DNA of 64,000 nt from NCBI RefSeq assembly GCF_000153185.1, contig NZ_CH724153.1:446008-510007 (forward strand). The letters run 5' to 3'. The notes below the pieces were generated by a model. That model had not been told where the DNA came from, did not search any database, and saw only the letters and a program-made list of their open reading frames with translations. Below, piece after piece: positions 52,920 through 63,324 of this stretch. The DNA comes from Reinekea blandensis MED297. GTDB taxonomy: Bacteria; Pseudomonadota; Gammaproteobacteria; Pseudomonadales; Natronospirillaceae. The translations under genes were made by a program, and so were the position numbers. Every line of letters starts with the position of its first letter. Within the stretch, counting starts at the first letter, position 1.

Positions 52920-54761
52920 ATGACCGACGCCACTTCATCTGACAACGCCGATACACAGCCAAAACCGGTCCCTCCGGTCTCATTTCTGGCGCAGTTGTGG
53001 CCGTACCTTTCTCGCTACAAAAAGGTCATGACCGGAGCTGCCACAGCGCTGATTTTTACCAGTTTGATCACCCTCGCCCTGGGACAGGGCGTCCGGCTGG
53101 TGATTGATGACGGCATTTTGTCACAGTCAATGACGGCGTTGAATCAGATGCTGGGCCTGGTGTTGATTCTGGTAGTGGCCATGGCCATCGGTACGTTCGT
53201 TCGGTTCTATCTGGTGACCTGGTTAGGCGAAAGGGTCTCGGCAGACTTGCGTAACGATGTCTTCAGTCATCTGGTGCGGATGCACCCAAGTTACTTTGAA
53301 GAGAACCAAAGCGGCGAGATCATGTCACGCCTGACCACCGATACCACACTGCTGCAATCGATCATTGGGTCCAGCCTGTCCTTTGCTTTGCGTAATGCGC
53401 TGACGGTAACCGGTGGTTTGATTATGTTGTTCGTGACCAACCTGAAACTGACGGCCGTGGTCATGCTTGGAGTGCCCGCCGTTTTGGTACCGGCCATTTT
53501 ACTTGGGCGCAAGGTTCGCACGCTGAGTCGCCAAAGTCAGGACAGCGTGGCTGACGTCGGCAGCTATGCCGGAGAGGTAATTCGTCAGGTGAAAACGGTT
53601 CAGTCCTATTCTCGGGAGCAGTTTGAAATTAATGCGTTCAGTGCGGAAGTGAACCGTGCATTTGAAGTGGCCAAGAAGCGCATTCGACAACGGTCGTTGT
53701 TGCTTGGTCTGGTAATCATGCTAGCCTTTACGGCCATCGCGGCGATGGTTTGGGTCGGTGGCTACGATGTCATGACCGGTCGCATGTCCGGCGGTGAACT
53801 GGCGGCCTTCGTGTTTTATGCGCTGATGGTGGCCTTTGGCGTGGCGGGTGTTTCTGAAGTTTATGGTGAGATTCAGCGAGCCGCGGGCGCGACCGAACGG
53901 TTGATGGAGCTTTTAGCGGAACCGTCATTAATTAAAGATCCGGATCAGGCTCAGTCGATAGACTCGTCGGTGAGTGAACACCTGCGGTTTGAATCGGTTC
54001 GCTTTTTCTACCCAAGCCGTCCGGATCGAGCCGCGCTGAATGATCTGAATCTGGTAGTGAAGCGGGGTGAAACGGTGGCATTGGTTGGACCCAGTGGGGC
54101 CGGTAAGTCGACCTTGTTTGAGTTGATCCTCCGGTTTTATGACCCGCAAAAAGGCCGCATTCTGATGGATGGAGCGGACATATCCGAACTGGCGCTGGAG
54201 GACCTTCGTCGTCCCATGGCGCTGGTGCCACAGCAGCCCGTCCTGTTCAGCAATAATGTTTGGTATAACATCCGTTATGGCCGGCCAGACGCGACAGACG
54301 ATGAAGTGATTGCAGCAGCACGAGCGGCGCATGCCTATGAGTTTATTATGGATCTGCCGCAAGGGTTTGACAGCGATCTTGGTGAAAACGGCGTTCGGCT
54401 CAGCGGCGGCCAGAAACAGCGGATTGTCATTGCCCGGGCGATTTTGAATGACCCGGACATTCTGTTACTGGATGAGGCCACCAGTGCACTGGACGCGGAA
54501 AGCGAGTACCAGGTCCAGCAGGCACTGAATGAATTAATGAAAAACCGGACAACGCTGATCATTGCTCATCGGCTGGCTACCGTTCTCGGCGCGGACCGCA
54601 CCGTCGTGCTTCACGAAGGTGAACTGGTTGCCGAAGGGACACATCGTTCCTTGCTGGCCAGTTCGCCGTTGTACAAGCGCTTAGCCGATCTGCAGTTTGC
54701 ATCGGACAATCATGCCGATGGGCAAACAATGCAGCCGGTTGCCGATGTAAAAGACGATTGA
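52920..54761 (+). CDS. ABC exporter, fused membrane and ATPase domains (MsbA/MdlB type)
   Basis: 613 aa from ATG 52920 with AAGGA 7 nt upstream; GTG 52893 is an alternative. Six-helix membrane domain (residues about 30-310), then an ABC domain with Walker A GPSGAGKST, Q-loop VPQQPVLFSN, signature RLSGGQKQR, Walker B ILLLDEATSALD and H-loop IAHRL. It works as a homodimer or half-transporter. MsbA- or multidrug-like; the substrate is not evident. Confidence 0.88.
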   Translation: MTDATSSDNADTQPKPVPPVSFLAQLWPYLSRYKKVMTGAATALIFTSLITLALGQGVRLVIDDGILSQSMTALNQMLGLVLILVVAMAIGTFVRFYLVTWLGERVSADLRNDVFSHLVRMHPSYFEENQSGEIMSRLTTDTTLLQSIIGSSLSFALRNALTVTGGLIMLFVTNLKLTAVVMLGVPAVLVPAILLGRKVRTLSRQSQDSVADVGSYAGEVIRQVKTVQSYSREQFEINAFSAEVNRAFEVAKKRIRQRSLLLGLVIMLAFTAIAAMVWVGGYDVMTGRMSGGELAAFVFYALMVAFGVAGVSEVYGEIQRAAGATERLMELLAEPSLIKDPDQAQSIDSSVSEHLRFESVRFFYPSRPDRAALNDLNLVVKRGETVALVGPSGAGKSTLFELILRFYDPQKGRILMDGADISELALEDLRRPMALVPQQPVLFSNNVWYNIRYGRPDATDDEVIAAARAAHAYEFIMDLPQGFDSDLGENGVRLSGGQKQRIVIARAILNDPDILLLDEATSALDAESEYQVQQALNELMKNRTTLIIAHRLATVLGADRTVVLHEGELVAEGTHRSLLASSPLYKRLADLQFASDNHADGQTMQPVADVKDD

Positions 54762-54794
54762 GCCGGTTTGACGTTCGTTATTGGTAAACACAAT

Positions 54795-54820
54795 AAAAAA
54801 GGGGCCTGAGCCCCTTTTTT
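54795..54820. terminator. Bidirectional Rho-independent terminator
   Basis: AAAAAAGGGGC, loop CTGA, GCCCCTTTTTT between the ABC exporter gene and the convergent gcv operon. Confidence 0.93.
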
Positions 54821-54835
54821 GTTCAGACATGATAA

Positions 54836-55333
54836 TTACGGTCGATCGACCATTAAATCCGGCGATAGCCGTTCCAGAGCCTGGACAACGGTATCCATTT
54901 GCTGTTCCGGCGTCAGAGTGATTTCTATGGTGGCTTTGAACAGCTCACCACCGGACATCGACGCCGGCTCGATGACCGTGTTTAAGTCGATGACATTGGC
55001 TCCGACGGACGCCAGTGCATTGGTCACTTCCCGGACAATACCCGGACGGTCATTACCGACCACTTCAAAGCAGTATCGATTGAGTTCCGCATCGGCCGTT
55101 TCACCGGATTCTATCTGAACATTCAGACCCTCTTTGCTTAACGCCGACAATGCTGACGTCAAGGCATCCGCCGACTCGGCTTTAACATCGACCCGGATGA
55201 TGCCGGCAAACTTTCCGGCCATGGTCGCCATGCGGCTTTCCAGCCAGTTGCCCTGATTGATTTCAATCTCTCGGGCCAGTCGCTCGGCAATGCCTGGGCG
55301 GTCTTCAGCCATTACGGTTAGTATCAGTTCCAT
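54836..55333 (-). CDS. gcvR: GcvR-like ACT-domain regulator
   Basis: 165 aa from ATG 55333 with GGAG 8 nt upstream. Two ACT domains: LILTVMAEDRPGIAERLARE and YCFEVVGNDRPGIVREVTNA. No DNA-binding domain. The GcvR family represses glycine cleavage by sequestering GcvA in enteric bacteria. Here the gene is the last member of the gcv operon, and its ATG starts right after the gcvP stop, so feedback by glycine is plausible. No gcvA is in the window. Confidence 0.82.
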   Translation of the reverse strand: MELILTVMAEDRPGIAERLAREIEINQGNWLESRMATMAGKFAGIIRVDVKAESADALTSALSALSKEGLNVQIESGETADAELNRYCFEVVGNDRPGIVREVTNALASVGANVIDLNTVIEPASMSGGELFKATIEITLTPEQQMDTVVQALERLSPDLMVDRP

Positions 55334-55334
55334 C

Positions 55335-58217
55335 TCAGTTCTCCGCATACGAATCGGTGGTCGGGCAGGCACAGAACAGGTTTCGGTCACCCCAGACATC
55401 GTCAATGCGATTGACGGCCGGCCAGAATTTATTGTCGCCGACCCAGGCTAACGGGAAGGCCGCGGTTTCCCGGCTGTAAGGATGGCTCCAGTCGCCGATC
55501 AAATCCTGCTGACTGTGAGGGGCATTGACCAGCGGGTTGTCCTCTGCGGGCCAGGTGCCGTTACCCACTTTCTGAATTTCATGATAAATCGCGATCATCG
55601 CGTCAGCGAATCGATCCAGCTCATCTTTGGACTCTGATTCCGTCGGTTCCACCATAAAAGTACCGGCCACCGGGAATGACATGGTCGGCGCGTGAAAACC
55701 GTAATCCATCAGTCGTTTGGCAATGTCCACTTCCGTGATGCCGGTCTGCGCTTTCAGCGGTCGTAAATCCAGAATGCATTCGTGTGCGACCCGGCCGTTG
55801 GGCGCGGTATAGAGAATCGGGTAGTAATCCTTCAATCGCTCGACCAGGTAGTTGGCGTTGAGCAGGGCCGTTTGCGTGGCTTTGCGCAAGCCATTGGCAC
55901 CCAGTAAGCGGATGTACATCCAGGAAATGGTCAGGATCGAAGCACTGCCGTAAGCACTGGCAGAGACGGCACCCATCAGCGGGTTTCGCTCTTCAATGGG
56001 GGTCACGCAGTGGTTCGGTAAGAAGGGTGCCAGGTGCGCACCCACGCCAATCGGACCCATGCCAGGGCCTCCACCACCGTGAGGAATGGCGAAGGTTTTA
56101 TGCAGGTTCATATGGGAGACGTCGGCACCAATGTCCGCTGGGCGGGTTAAGCCCACCTGGGCATTGAGGTTTGCACCGTCCATATAGACCTGTCCGCCGG
56201 CCTGGTGGATGACTTCGCAGATATGGCGAATGCCTTCCTCGTAGACGCCGTGGGTGGAGGGGTAGGTAATCATCAGACAACACAGCTGGTCGCCGGCTTG
56301 TTCGGCTTTGGCTTCAAGATCCTGTTGATCGACATTACCCTGATCGTCGGTTTTGACCACCACGACTTTCAAGCCCATCATCTGTGCGGAGGCCGGGTTC
56401 GTTCCATGTGCCGATTGGGGAATCAGACAGATGTTTCGCTGGCCTTCACCATTGGCTTCCTGGTACTTGCGGATTGCCAGCAAGCCGGCGTACTCGCCTT
56501 GTGCGCCGGAGTTGGGTTGCAGACTGATGGCATCAAACCCGGTAATGCTTTTGAGCATGGACTGAAGCTCATCGACCAAGGTCTGATACCCAGCTGTTTG
56601 GGTGGCCGGTGCAAAGGGATGCAGGCGACCGAACTTTTCCCAGGTGACCGGAATCATCTGTGCCGTCGCATTCAGCTTCATGGTGCACGAACCTAACGCA
56701 ATCATGCTGTGGTTGAGCGCCAGATCCCGGTTTTCCAGCATTTTCAGGTACCGCAGCATCTTGGTTTCACTGTGGTGGCTGTTAAAGACCGGGTGAGTCA
56801 GGTAATCCGTGGTTCGCTCCAGGTTTTCTGGAAGGAACGTTGTGTTCTGTGCTTCCAGTTCCCGATCGATGTCACTGACATCCAGGTCATTGTCACCCAG
56901 CAGAATGTCGAACAGCTCTTCAATGTCGTCTCGGGTCGTGGTTTCGTTTACCGACAGACCGATTCGGCCATCGGAAGTGACGCGGAAGTTCACCCGATGT
57001 TTTTCGGCGCGCTCCTGAATCAGTTCCAGATTATGCAGTGGATCAATGGTCAGGGTGTCGAAGAAGTGTGAGTTGACAACCCGTACGCCTTTGGCTTCGA
57101 GACCTTCGGAAAGAATGCCGGTCAGGCGGTGGATACGTTCCGCGATACGTTTCAGTCCTTCCGGGCCGTGATAAACGGCGTAAAATCCGGCCATGTTGGC
57201 CAGTAAAACCTGAGCGGTACAGATGTTCGACGTCGCCTTTTCCCGGCGGATGTGCTGCTCACGTGTTTGCAGGGCCATACGCAGAGCCGGTTTTCCGGTG
57301 GTGTCCTTGGAAACACCGATGATACGCCCGGGAATGGCACGCTTGTGTGTCTCACGCACGGCAAAAAATGCCGCATGCGGACCGCCAAAGCCCATCGGGA
57401 CACCAAAACGCTGACTGTTACCGAGTACAATATCGGCGCCCATTTCACCCGGCGACCGCAGCAGGCATAAGGCCATCAAATCTGTGGCAACGATGGCTAA
57501 CGCATCCTTTCGGTGTAGTTCCTGAATGTAGGGCTCCGGGTCGACAACCGCGCCATTACTGCCAGGATATTGAATCAGGGCACCAAAGACGTGGTGGTTT
57601 TCTAATTCGCTGAGCTTGCCGGTGATAATGTTAAACCCATAATACTCAGCCCGTGTTCGCAGGACATCCAGCGTCTGTGGGTGGGCATTCGCGTCGACAA
57701 AGAATGACTGTGATTTGTTTTTTCGGACAGAGCGTTTGGCCATGGCCATGGCTTCAGCGGCGGCCGTTGCTTCGTCGAGTAACGACGCGTTGGCGATTTC
57801 CATACCGGTCAGGTCAATGACCATCTGCTGGTAGTTGATCAGTGCCTGCAAGCGGCCTTGCGCGATTTCCGGCTGATAGGGTGTATAGGCCGTGTACCAA
57901 CCCGGGTTTTCCAAAACATTTCTCAAGATCACGTTCGGCACGTGCGTGTCGTGGTAGCCCATGCCGATGTAGCTGGTAAAGACATCATTCTGGTCCGCAA
58001 CCGCTTTCAGGTAACTCAGTGCTTCAGCTTCCGGAACCGCATCCTCCATCGACAGTGGTTCGTTCAACAGAATGTTGGCCGGCACAATCTGTTGGGTCAG
58101 ATCGTCCAGGTCTTTGGCATTGACCTGATTCAGCATGTCCTGCTGCTGTTGAGGGTCGGGACCGTTGTGGCGGTCGATGAAGGCATTGCGGTATTCAAGA
58201 TCAGTCAGGGAAGTCAT
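55335..58217 (-). CDS. gcvP: GcvP, glycine dehydrogenase (decarboxylating), P protein
   Basis: 960 aa, full length homodimeric P protein. [19 protein letters not shown] at the start, [20 protein letters not shown], the PLP Lys in [18 protein letters not shown], and the C-terminal [13 protein letters not shown]. Decarboxylates glycine and transfers aminomethyl to GcvH. Confidence 0.96.
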   Translation of the reverse strand: MTSLTDLEYRNAFIDRHNGPDPQQQQDMLNQVNAKDLDDLTQQIVPANILLNEPLSMEDAVPEAEALSYLKAVADQNDVFTSYIGMGYHDTHVPNVILRNVLENPGWYTAYTPYQPEIAQGRLQALINYQQMVIDLTGMEIANASLLDEATAAAEAMAMAKRSVRKNKSQSFFVDANAHPQTLDVLRTRAEYYGFNIITGKLSELENHHVFGALIQYPGSNGAVVDPEPYIQELHRKDALAIVATDLMALCLLRSPGEMGADIVLGNSQRFGVPMGFGGPHAAFFAVRETHKRAIPGRIIGVSKDTTGKPALRMALQTREQHIRREKATSNICTAQVLLANMAGFYAVYHGPEGLKRIAERIHRLTGILSEGLEAKGVRVVNSHFFDTLTIDPLHNLELIQERAEKHRVNFRVTSDGRIGLSVNETTTRDDIEELFDILLGDNDLDVSDIDRELEAQNTTFLPENLERTTDYLTHPVFNSHHSETKMLRYLKMLENRDLALNHSMIALGSCTMKLNATAQMIPVTWEKFGRLHPFAPATQTAGYQTLVDELQSMLKSITGFDAISLQPNSGAQGEYAGLLAIRKYQEANGEGQRNICLIPQSAHGTNPASAQMMGLKVVVVKTDDQGNVDQQDLEAKAEQAGDQLCCLMITYPSTHGVYEEGIRHICEVIHQAGGQVYMDGANLNAQVGLTRPADIGADVSHMNLHKTFAIPHGGGGPGMGPIGVGAHLAPFLPNHCVTPIEERNPLMGAVSASAYGSASILTISWMYIRLLGANGLRKATQTALLNANYLVERLKDYYPILYTAPNGRVAHECILDLRPLKAQTGITEVDIAKRLMDYGFHAPTMSFPVAGTFMVEPTESESKDELDRFADAMIAIYHEIQKVGNGTWPAEDNPLVNAPHSQQDLIGDWSHPYSRETAAFPLAWVGDNKFWPAVNRIDDVWGDRNLFCACPTTDSYAEN

Positions 58218-58343
58218 CGTACTCTCGATAAATCAAAGGCATGCGTTCATGGCATGCCGTTATTATTGTCCGCTTTCAGTGGATAGCCGTGTTCAGGTCA
58301 GGAAACCGTGGAGGCTGCGGTTGGGGCTGTCTGCGATGATGTA

Positions 58344-58733
58344 TCAGTCTTCAGCGCAAACGTCCGCATAAGAATCGGCATCCATCAGGTCGACGTTTTC
58401 ATTGTCGTCTGCAACCTGAACCTTAAAAAACCAACCGTCTTCGTAGGCGTCTTCATTAACCTGTTCAGGAGAGTCTTCCAGGCTGCTGTTGACTTCGACC
58501 ACGGTTCCGGTGACTGGAGCGTAGATGTCAGACGCCGCTTTTACCGACTCAACGACCGCGACCGGGTCACCGACGGTGATTGTCGCCCCTTCTTCCGGTA
58601 ACTCAACAAAGACCACATCGCCGAGTTTTTCCTGAGCGAAGTCACTGATGCCGACGGTAACGATTCCGTTACCTTCATCGCGGACCCATTCATGGGAGTT
58701 AGCATATTTCAGATCGGCAGGGATGTTACTCAT
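58344..58733 (-). CDS. gcvH: GcvH, glycine cleavage lipoyl carrier
   Basis: 129 aa. Lipoylation Lys65 lies in [16 protein letters not shown], and [20 protein letters not shown] is the conserved N-terminal part. Shuttles the aminomethyl and hydrogen groups between P, T and L proteins. The 126-nt gap to gcvP shows no separate promoter I trust. Confidence 0.96.
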   Translation of the reverse strand: MSNIPADLKYANSHEWVRDEGNGIVTVGISDFAQEKLGDVVFVELPEEGATITVGDPVAVVESVKAASDIYAPVTGTVVEVNSSLEDSPEQVNEDAYEDGWFFKVQVADDNENVDLMDADSYADVCAED

Positions 58734-58763
58734 GGGCGTATCCTTTAACAGAGAGTTTAACGA

Positions 58764-59855
58764 TTAATCAAATTGCTTCTTGCCGTTTCGGACGAACGGC
58801 AGTTTCACGATTTTTACCGGCAGCATCTTACCGCGCATTGAAACAAAACAGGAGTCCTTGACCTCCCGATCGATCCGTGCCATCGCAATGGATTGATTCA
58901 GGGTCGGGGAGAAGGTCCCACTGGTAATTTCGCCAATTGCGGGGCCGTCTTCACTGGCGTGCAATGTCTGGTGTGCCCGCATAACGCCGCGCTGCTCCAG
59001 AACCAGACCGATCAGTTTGCGATAACCGCCTTGTTCCCGAAGTTTGGTCAGGGCGTCGCGACCCATAAAGTCACGTTCTTCCGGTTCCCAGGCCACGGTC
59101 CAGGCCATGCCGGACTCCAACGGGTGGGTTTGTTCATCCATGTCGTTGCCGTAGAGATTCATACCTGCCTCTAAACGCAACGTGTCTCGTGCGCCTAAAC
59201 CGCAGGGTTGTACGCCATTGTCGAGCAGTCTGGACCAGAAATCGGTCACTTCGTTATTCGGTACCATGACCTCGAGGCCGTCTTCGCCGGTGTAGCCGGT
59301 TCGGGCAATAAACCAGTCGCCGCTGGGCAGGCCTTGAAATGGCTTTACCTGATTGGCAATCGGACCGTGTTCTTCACCCAAGGCCACCGTCGCTTTTTCT
59401 ACCGATTGTGGCCCTTGAATGGCAACCATGGCCAGGTCATCGCGCTCTTTGATAGTCACGGCCATATCGGTGGCCTGTTGCTGAATCCATTCGAGATCTT
59501 TTTCACGGGTGGCACAGTTCACAACCGTTCGGTAACCCTCGTCGAGGCGATAGACGATCAGATCATCGATCACCCCGCCTTGAGGGTTTAGCATGGCTGT
59601 ATACAAAGCTTTGCCGGGGGTCTTGAGCTTGGCAACGTCATTCGCCAGCAGTTTCTGTAAAAAGGCTTGAGCGTCGTCCCCGAGGATATCGACAATGGTC
59701 ATATGAGAGACATCAAACATGCCGGCAGATTCGCGCACAGCCTGATGCTCACTGATCTGCGAGCCATAATTGATGGGCATTTCCCAACCGCCGAAATCGA
59801 CCAGTTTTGCGCCGCTATCAAGATGCGCATCAAAAAGCGGGGTCTGTTTAGCCAT
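58764..59855 (-). CDS. gcvT: GcvT, aminomethyltransferase
   Basis: 363 aa. Motifs [68 protein letters not shown]. Releases ammonia and gives methylene-tetrahydrofolate. First gene of the operon gcvT-gcvH-gcvP-gcvR. I looked for a glycine riboswitch in 59856-60000 and did not see one. Confidence 0.96.
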   Translation of the reverse strand: MAKQTPLFDAHLDSGAKLVDFGGWEMPINYGSQISEHQAVRESAGMFDVSHMTIVDILGDDAQAFLQKLLANDVAKLKTPGKALYTAMLNPQGGVIDDLIVYRLDEGYRTVVNCATREKDLEWIQQQATDMAVTIKERDDLAMVAIQGPQSVEKATVALGEEHGPIANQVKPFQGLPSGDWFIARTGYTGEDGLEVMVPNNEVTDFWSRLLDNGVQPCGLGARDTLRLEAGMNLYGNDMDEQTHPLESGMAWTVAWEPEERDFMGRDALTKLREQGGYRKLIGLVLEQRGVMRAHQTLHASEDGPAIGEITSGTFSPTLNQSIAMARIDREVKDSCFVSMRGKMLPVKIVKLPFVRNGKKQFD

Positions 59856-59977
59856 ACCTGACCAATCTCCGTTATGAAAAGTCTGGCAAGGCTACCGTAT
59901 TTTGCCATTTGTTGTCATTTCAGAGTTCAGGATCTGAACGATCGGTCAGGTGTCTTGAGGGTTTTACAGAGAATGAT

Positions 59978-60003
59978 AAGCCCGCTGATCGTTCAGAGGG
60001 CTT
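59978..60003 (-). terminator. Stem-loop after the small hypothetical gene
   Basis: AAGCCC-G-CTGA, loop TCGT, TCAG-A-GGGCTT: 10 pairs with one mismatch. It begins 9 nt downstream of the reverse-strand gene ending at 60013 and upstream of gcvT. Confidence 0.6.
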
Positions 60004-60012
60004 AATGGATTA

Positions 60013-60258
60013 TCACTTCCAGGGTGACTTTTGAGTCGGAGAGGCAGGCGATTGGCTTGACATTCTTGGCGCCGGATCGACATAGATGCGTTCAATTTTC
60101 ATCATACGAATCAGCAGCAAGGAGGATTGAATTGCAGCATCGGCCGCAAGAGATTTGAGTTGCACAAGGTTGCGGTTACCTTGGTTCTGATCGCTGAAAG
60201 CGTGTTCTATCAGCTCGTCGTCTGACAGCAGGTTTTTGCCGAGAATGATGGCCGCCAT
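60013..60258 (-). CDS. Small hypothetical protein
   Basis: 81 aa from ATG 60258 with AAGGGG 8 nt upstream; the frame opens at TTG 60303. The first part is helical (ILGKNLLSDDELIEHAFSDQ), followed by a polar Pro/Ser-rich tail. No family recognised. It is followed by a clear hairpin, supporting expression. Confidence 0.5.
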   Translation of the reverse strand: MAAIILGKNLLSDDELIEHAFSDQNQGNRNLVQLKSLAADAAIQSSLLLIRMMKIERIYVDPAPRMSSQSPASPTQKSPWK

Positions 60259-60361
60259 GACATTGGCCCCTTGGTTGATGAACGTTGCTAAAGCTATCGG
60301 CAAGTTATCTCAGAACATGAATGAGAAATGTGTTGTCTGGTTCACAATATTCCATCTTGCT

Positions 60362-61099
60362 TCACGGCGAAGAATGGCTTTCCTCGGATAGCCAGTCTGC
60401 CAGAAATTCCGCTGTCATGGCGCGCTGTTGTTCCGGTGAGATACCGGCGAAGTTGTCTTGCTCCTGCGGCCCATAGTCGGCAAAGCCGGCATGGTTACCA
60501 CCTGGTATCACACCTCGTTGCGCAGTCGCTGGCAGTCTTTGTAAGGATGCGCGCCAGGTGTCCTGGTTAATCAGACCATCACGGTCGCCAATAATACTGA
60601 TGACGGGTAGGTCCAATTGTGAAAGATCATGGCTGTCCTGAGGATAAGACGCCAGCAGCACTAAACCATCCCACCGTTCGGGGTGTTTGTATACCCGAGA
60701 TGCGGCCATGGTACCGCCCAGAGAATGGCCGCCAATGAACCAATGCTGTATCGATGGGAATGCGTCAGGCACCTCTTCACCCCGGGATGCCCCCAAAACA
60801 GCAAGATTCAGTGGCATTGGCACGATAATCACGGTGGCATTCAGGGTCTGACTGATGGTCTCTGCCAGAGGGGCATAGGCTTCGGGTTGAACCTTTCCTC
60901 CGGGATAAAAAACGACACCGGTACTGACAGGAGTGGTGGGCGAAAACACCAACCAACCGGTTGTTTCGCTTAGGCTGGTCTGATAAGAAGGCTGCTCAGT
61001 GATTGCTGATGCCGCTGGGTAACTGGGCGCCAGCAACGCACAGCCTGTCAGAAGTAGGGCGAGACCACTAATAAGTGAGTAACGTAATAATTGGATCAT
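60362..61099 (-). CDS. Alpha/beta-hydrolase lipoprotein
   Basis: 245 aa. Lipoprotein signal (LISGLALLLTGC) and an alpha/beta-hydrolase domain of the dienelactone hydrolase-like type: GVVFYPGGKVQPEAYAPLAE, nucleophile FIGGHSLGGTMA, acid IIGDRDGL, and His in IPGGNHAGFADYGPQ. Located at the cell envelope. Overlaps the adenosyltransferase stop by ATGA. Substrate unknown. Confidence 0.82.
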   Translation of the reverse strand: MIQLLRYSLISGLALLLTGCALLAPSYPAASAITEQPSYQTSLSETTGWLVFSPTTPVSTGVVFYPGGKVQPEAYAPLAETISQTLNATVIIVPMPLNLAVLGASRGEEVPDAFPSIQHWFIGGHSLGGTMAASRVYKHPERWDGLVLLASYPQDSHDLSQLDLPVISIIGDRDGLINQDTWRASLQRLPATAQRGVIPGGNHAGFADYGPQEQDNFAGISPEQQRAMTAEFLADWLSEESHSSP

Positions 61100-61653
61100 G
61101 GCTTATGCCGAGTTTGCCACAGTACTTCGTCACCACCTTGAAGCTTCAGGACGAACCTCGACAACACAAACAAGAAATCGGACAGTCGGTTCAGGTAAGT
61201 CTGAGCCAACAAATGAGGGTGATCTTCCGATTGGTTAAACGTAATCACGGTTCGTTCTGCTCGCCGACAAATAGCACGCGCCAGATGAAGACGAGCATTG
61301 GCGTCGCTGCCGCCAGGTAGAATGAAGTTCTTTAACGGGGGCAGTTCGGCGTTTCGGTCATCAATTTTTTCTTCCAGTTCGGCGACAATGGCTTCATCCA
61401 GCAAACTGTGACCGGGCATGGCCAGTTCGCCACCTAAGTCAAAGAGATCGTGTTGAATCTGCCGGAGATCGGCCAAGACGTCAGGTTGCTCCGTTAAGGT
61501 TTCAGCGGCCAGAGCCATCGCGCTGTTCAGTTCATCGATGTCGCCAATGGCGTGTATGCGCAGGCTGTCTTTGGCGATACGTTCGTTAATGCCAAGCCCA
61601 GTCGTTCCGGCGTCTCCGGTTCGGGTGTAGATTTTGGTCAGGCGGTTGCCCAC
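61096..61653 (-). CDS. PduO-type ATP:cob(I)alamin adenosyltransferase
   Basis: 185 aa, GTG start. TKIYTRTGDAGTTGLGINER is the ATP-binding N-terminus; HAIGDIDELNSAMALA and ARAICRRAERTVI complete the signature. It makes adenosylcobalamin in the cytoplasm. It lies 4 nt after the histidine kinase stop and overlaps the hydrolase gene, forming a three-gene unit. Confidence 0.9.
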   Translation of the reverse strand: MGNRLTKIYTRTGDAGTTGLGINERIAKDSLRIHAIGDIDELNSAMALAAETLTEQPDVLADLRQIQHDLFDLGGELAMPGHSLLDEAIVAELEEKIDDRNAELPPLKNFILPGGSDANARLHLARAICRRAERTVITFNQSEDHPHLLAQTYLNRLSDFLFVLSRFVLKLQGGDEVLWQTRHKP

Positions 61654-61657
61654 GGTG

Positions 61658-63286
61658 TTAACCCTCTGCTAATGGAATCGAAATCTCAAATACGGTACCG
61701 GATCCAAAACTGGATTCAACGGTCATCTGGCCATTGTGGTGTGAGCGGACGATGAAGTAACTGACGGATAACCCCAGCCCTGTTCCTGCACCGACTTCCT
61801 TCGTGGTGAAAAATGGTTCAAATATTTTTTTACGGGTGTTGGCTTCCATACCAATGCCGTTATCACTGACTCGCACCAGGCAATGACGGTCGGACTGGGT
61901 CAGTTGCAGCGTGATAATGCCTTCATCAATATCGTTCAGCGTCAGGCGACGTTCATTGATAGCTTGTGCCGCGTTTTTAATCAGGTTCAGAAAGACCTGC
62001 TCCAGCTCATTAAACACGCCCATGACCGTCGCTTCGGGCGCTTTAAAATCCTGGTCAATGTTCAGCTCAAACGCCCCTTTGACGCCGTAAAGTTGGTCAT
62101 CGGTGACGGCAATGTTAACGGCCTTTTCCAGAACGTCGACCATCAGGCACGGTTGCAGTCTCAGGTCGCTCGCCCGGCTAAATTGCAGCATGTTGGTGAC
62201 CAGTTGCGAGGAACGCACGCCAGACTCGGAAATATGATTTAAAAAAGACAAGATGCGGCGATCTTTCATGTAGGCTTGCATCTGGTGCAGGTCCACCTGA
62301 TGGCGTTGTGCAACTTCGATGTTGGCTGAGAGTTCCGGGTCCAGTCGGCGTTGAATGTTCTGAACGTTTTGTATAATCGCGCTGATCGGGTTGTTGATTT
62401 CATGAGCCATACCGGCAGCCATGCCACCCAAGGACTTGACCTTCTCAGACTGCACCATGGCTTCTTCCATTTTGTATTTTTCACTGACATCGTCGATGCG
62501 AATAACCGCGCTTGGCGTCTCAGTGTTTTTTAATGGATAAACCACAATGTCGAAGCGGCGACCCGAGTAGGGGGAGAGTTGGTTACGCAGTGTACGGTTT
62601 TTATTGTCGCGCCAGACATCGGCGATCCAATCTTTGTGTCCACCAAACAACGGGAAAACGTCTTGTACCGGACGGCCGATGGCATTGGAGTCAGGTGTGC
62701 CGCTGATGTTTGACGCCTCCTGATTCCATTGTGTCACGGTCAGATTTTCATCGACTGCAATGAGGCCTGAAGGCATGGAGTTGATAATGGAGTTCAGAAA
62801 CTTCTGGAAATCCGTTAACTTGGCCTCGATACGCTTTCGAACCTTGACTTCGAACTCCAGCTTTTTGTTGGTACTTTGAGTGACCCGGGCGTAGTCGTCG
62901 GCCTGTTCTAATGCGATTGCTACCCGATCTCTTTCCGAAATGATGATTTCTTCGCGCAGTTGAATCTGATTGATCATTTCATTGAGCGCATCGACCAGAT
63001 CACCCAGTTCATCGTCAAACAGCTTTTGCGCGCGGACCTGGGAGTTGTTTGAATTAGCCAGCTCGCGGGTTATCTGAATCAAATGATGCACCGGTCGCAG
63101 GAAGTGACGATAGAAGAACAGATGGATGACCAAAAAGACTGCGACAATCGCCAGAATCGAAAGCGCGAACTGAGCCATCATGCCCAGTTCGGTCACATCG
63201 AAGAGGGTCAGTAACGCGCCGAGTATGACCGTGCCACTGATGTAGCCAAAGGACAGTCGTTGACTGAGGGATCGGAATTTCATCAT
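61658..63286 (-). CDS. Membrane sensor histidine kinase (HAMP-PAS)
   Basis: 542 aa from ATG 63286 (the open frame reaches 63361 but that would overlap the panE stop). Two transmembrane segments with almost no periplasmic loop, a HAMP linker, a coiled coil, a PAS domain ([20 protein letters not shown]), then HisKA with phospho-His in [13 protein letters not shown], and HATPase_c ([36 protein letters not shown]). It resembles NtrB/ZraS-type kinases. No response regulator is adjacent. Confidence 0.88.
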   Translation of the reverse strand: MMKFRSLSQRLSFGYISGTVILGALLTLFDVTELGMMAQFALSILAIVAVFLVIHLFFYRHFLRPVHHLIQITRELANSNNSQVRAQKLFDDELGDLVDALNEMINQIQLREEIIISERDRVAIALEQADDYARVTQSTNKKLEFEVKVRKRIEAKLTDFQKFLNSIINSMPSGLIAVDENLTVTQWNQEASNISGTPDSNAIGRPVQDVFPLFGGHKDWIADVWRDNKNRTLRNQLSPYSGRRFDIVVYPLKNTETPSAVIRIDDVSEKYKMEEAMVQSEKVKSLGGMAAGMAHEINNPISAIIQNVQNIQRRLDPELSANIEVAQRHQVDLHQMQAYMKDRRILSFLNHISESGVRSSQLVTNMLQFSRASDLRLQPCLMVDVLEKAVNIAVTDDQLYGVKGAFELNIDQDFKAPEATVMGVFNELEQVFLNLIKNAAQAINERRLTLNDIDEGIITLQLTQSDRHCLVRVSDNGIGMEANTRKKIFEPFFTTKEVGAGTGLGLSVSYFIVRSHHNGQMTVESSFGSGTVFEISIPLAEG

Positions 63287-63324
63287 GAGTCGCAAGGCAT
63301 GGGCTGAGTTCTCATCGTAGCCTC

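Noticed and set aside
59856-60012. Possible glycine riboswitch upstream of gcvT
   Set aside because: I read the leader on the reverse strand and did not find the paired glycine aptamer core motifs; only a simple hairpin belonging to the upstream gene was seen. A covariance-model search would be decisive.
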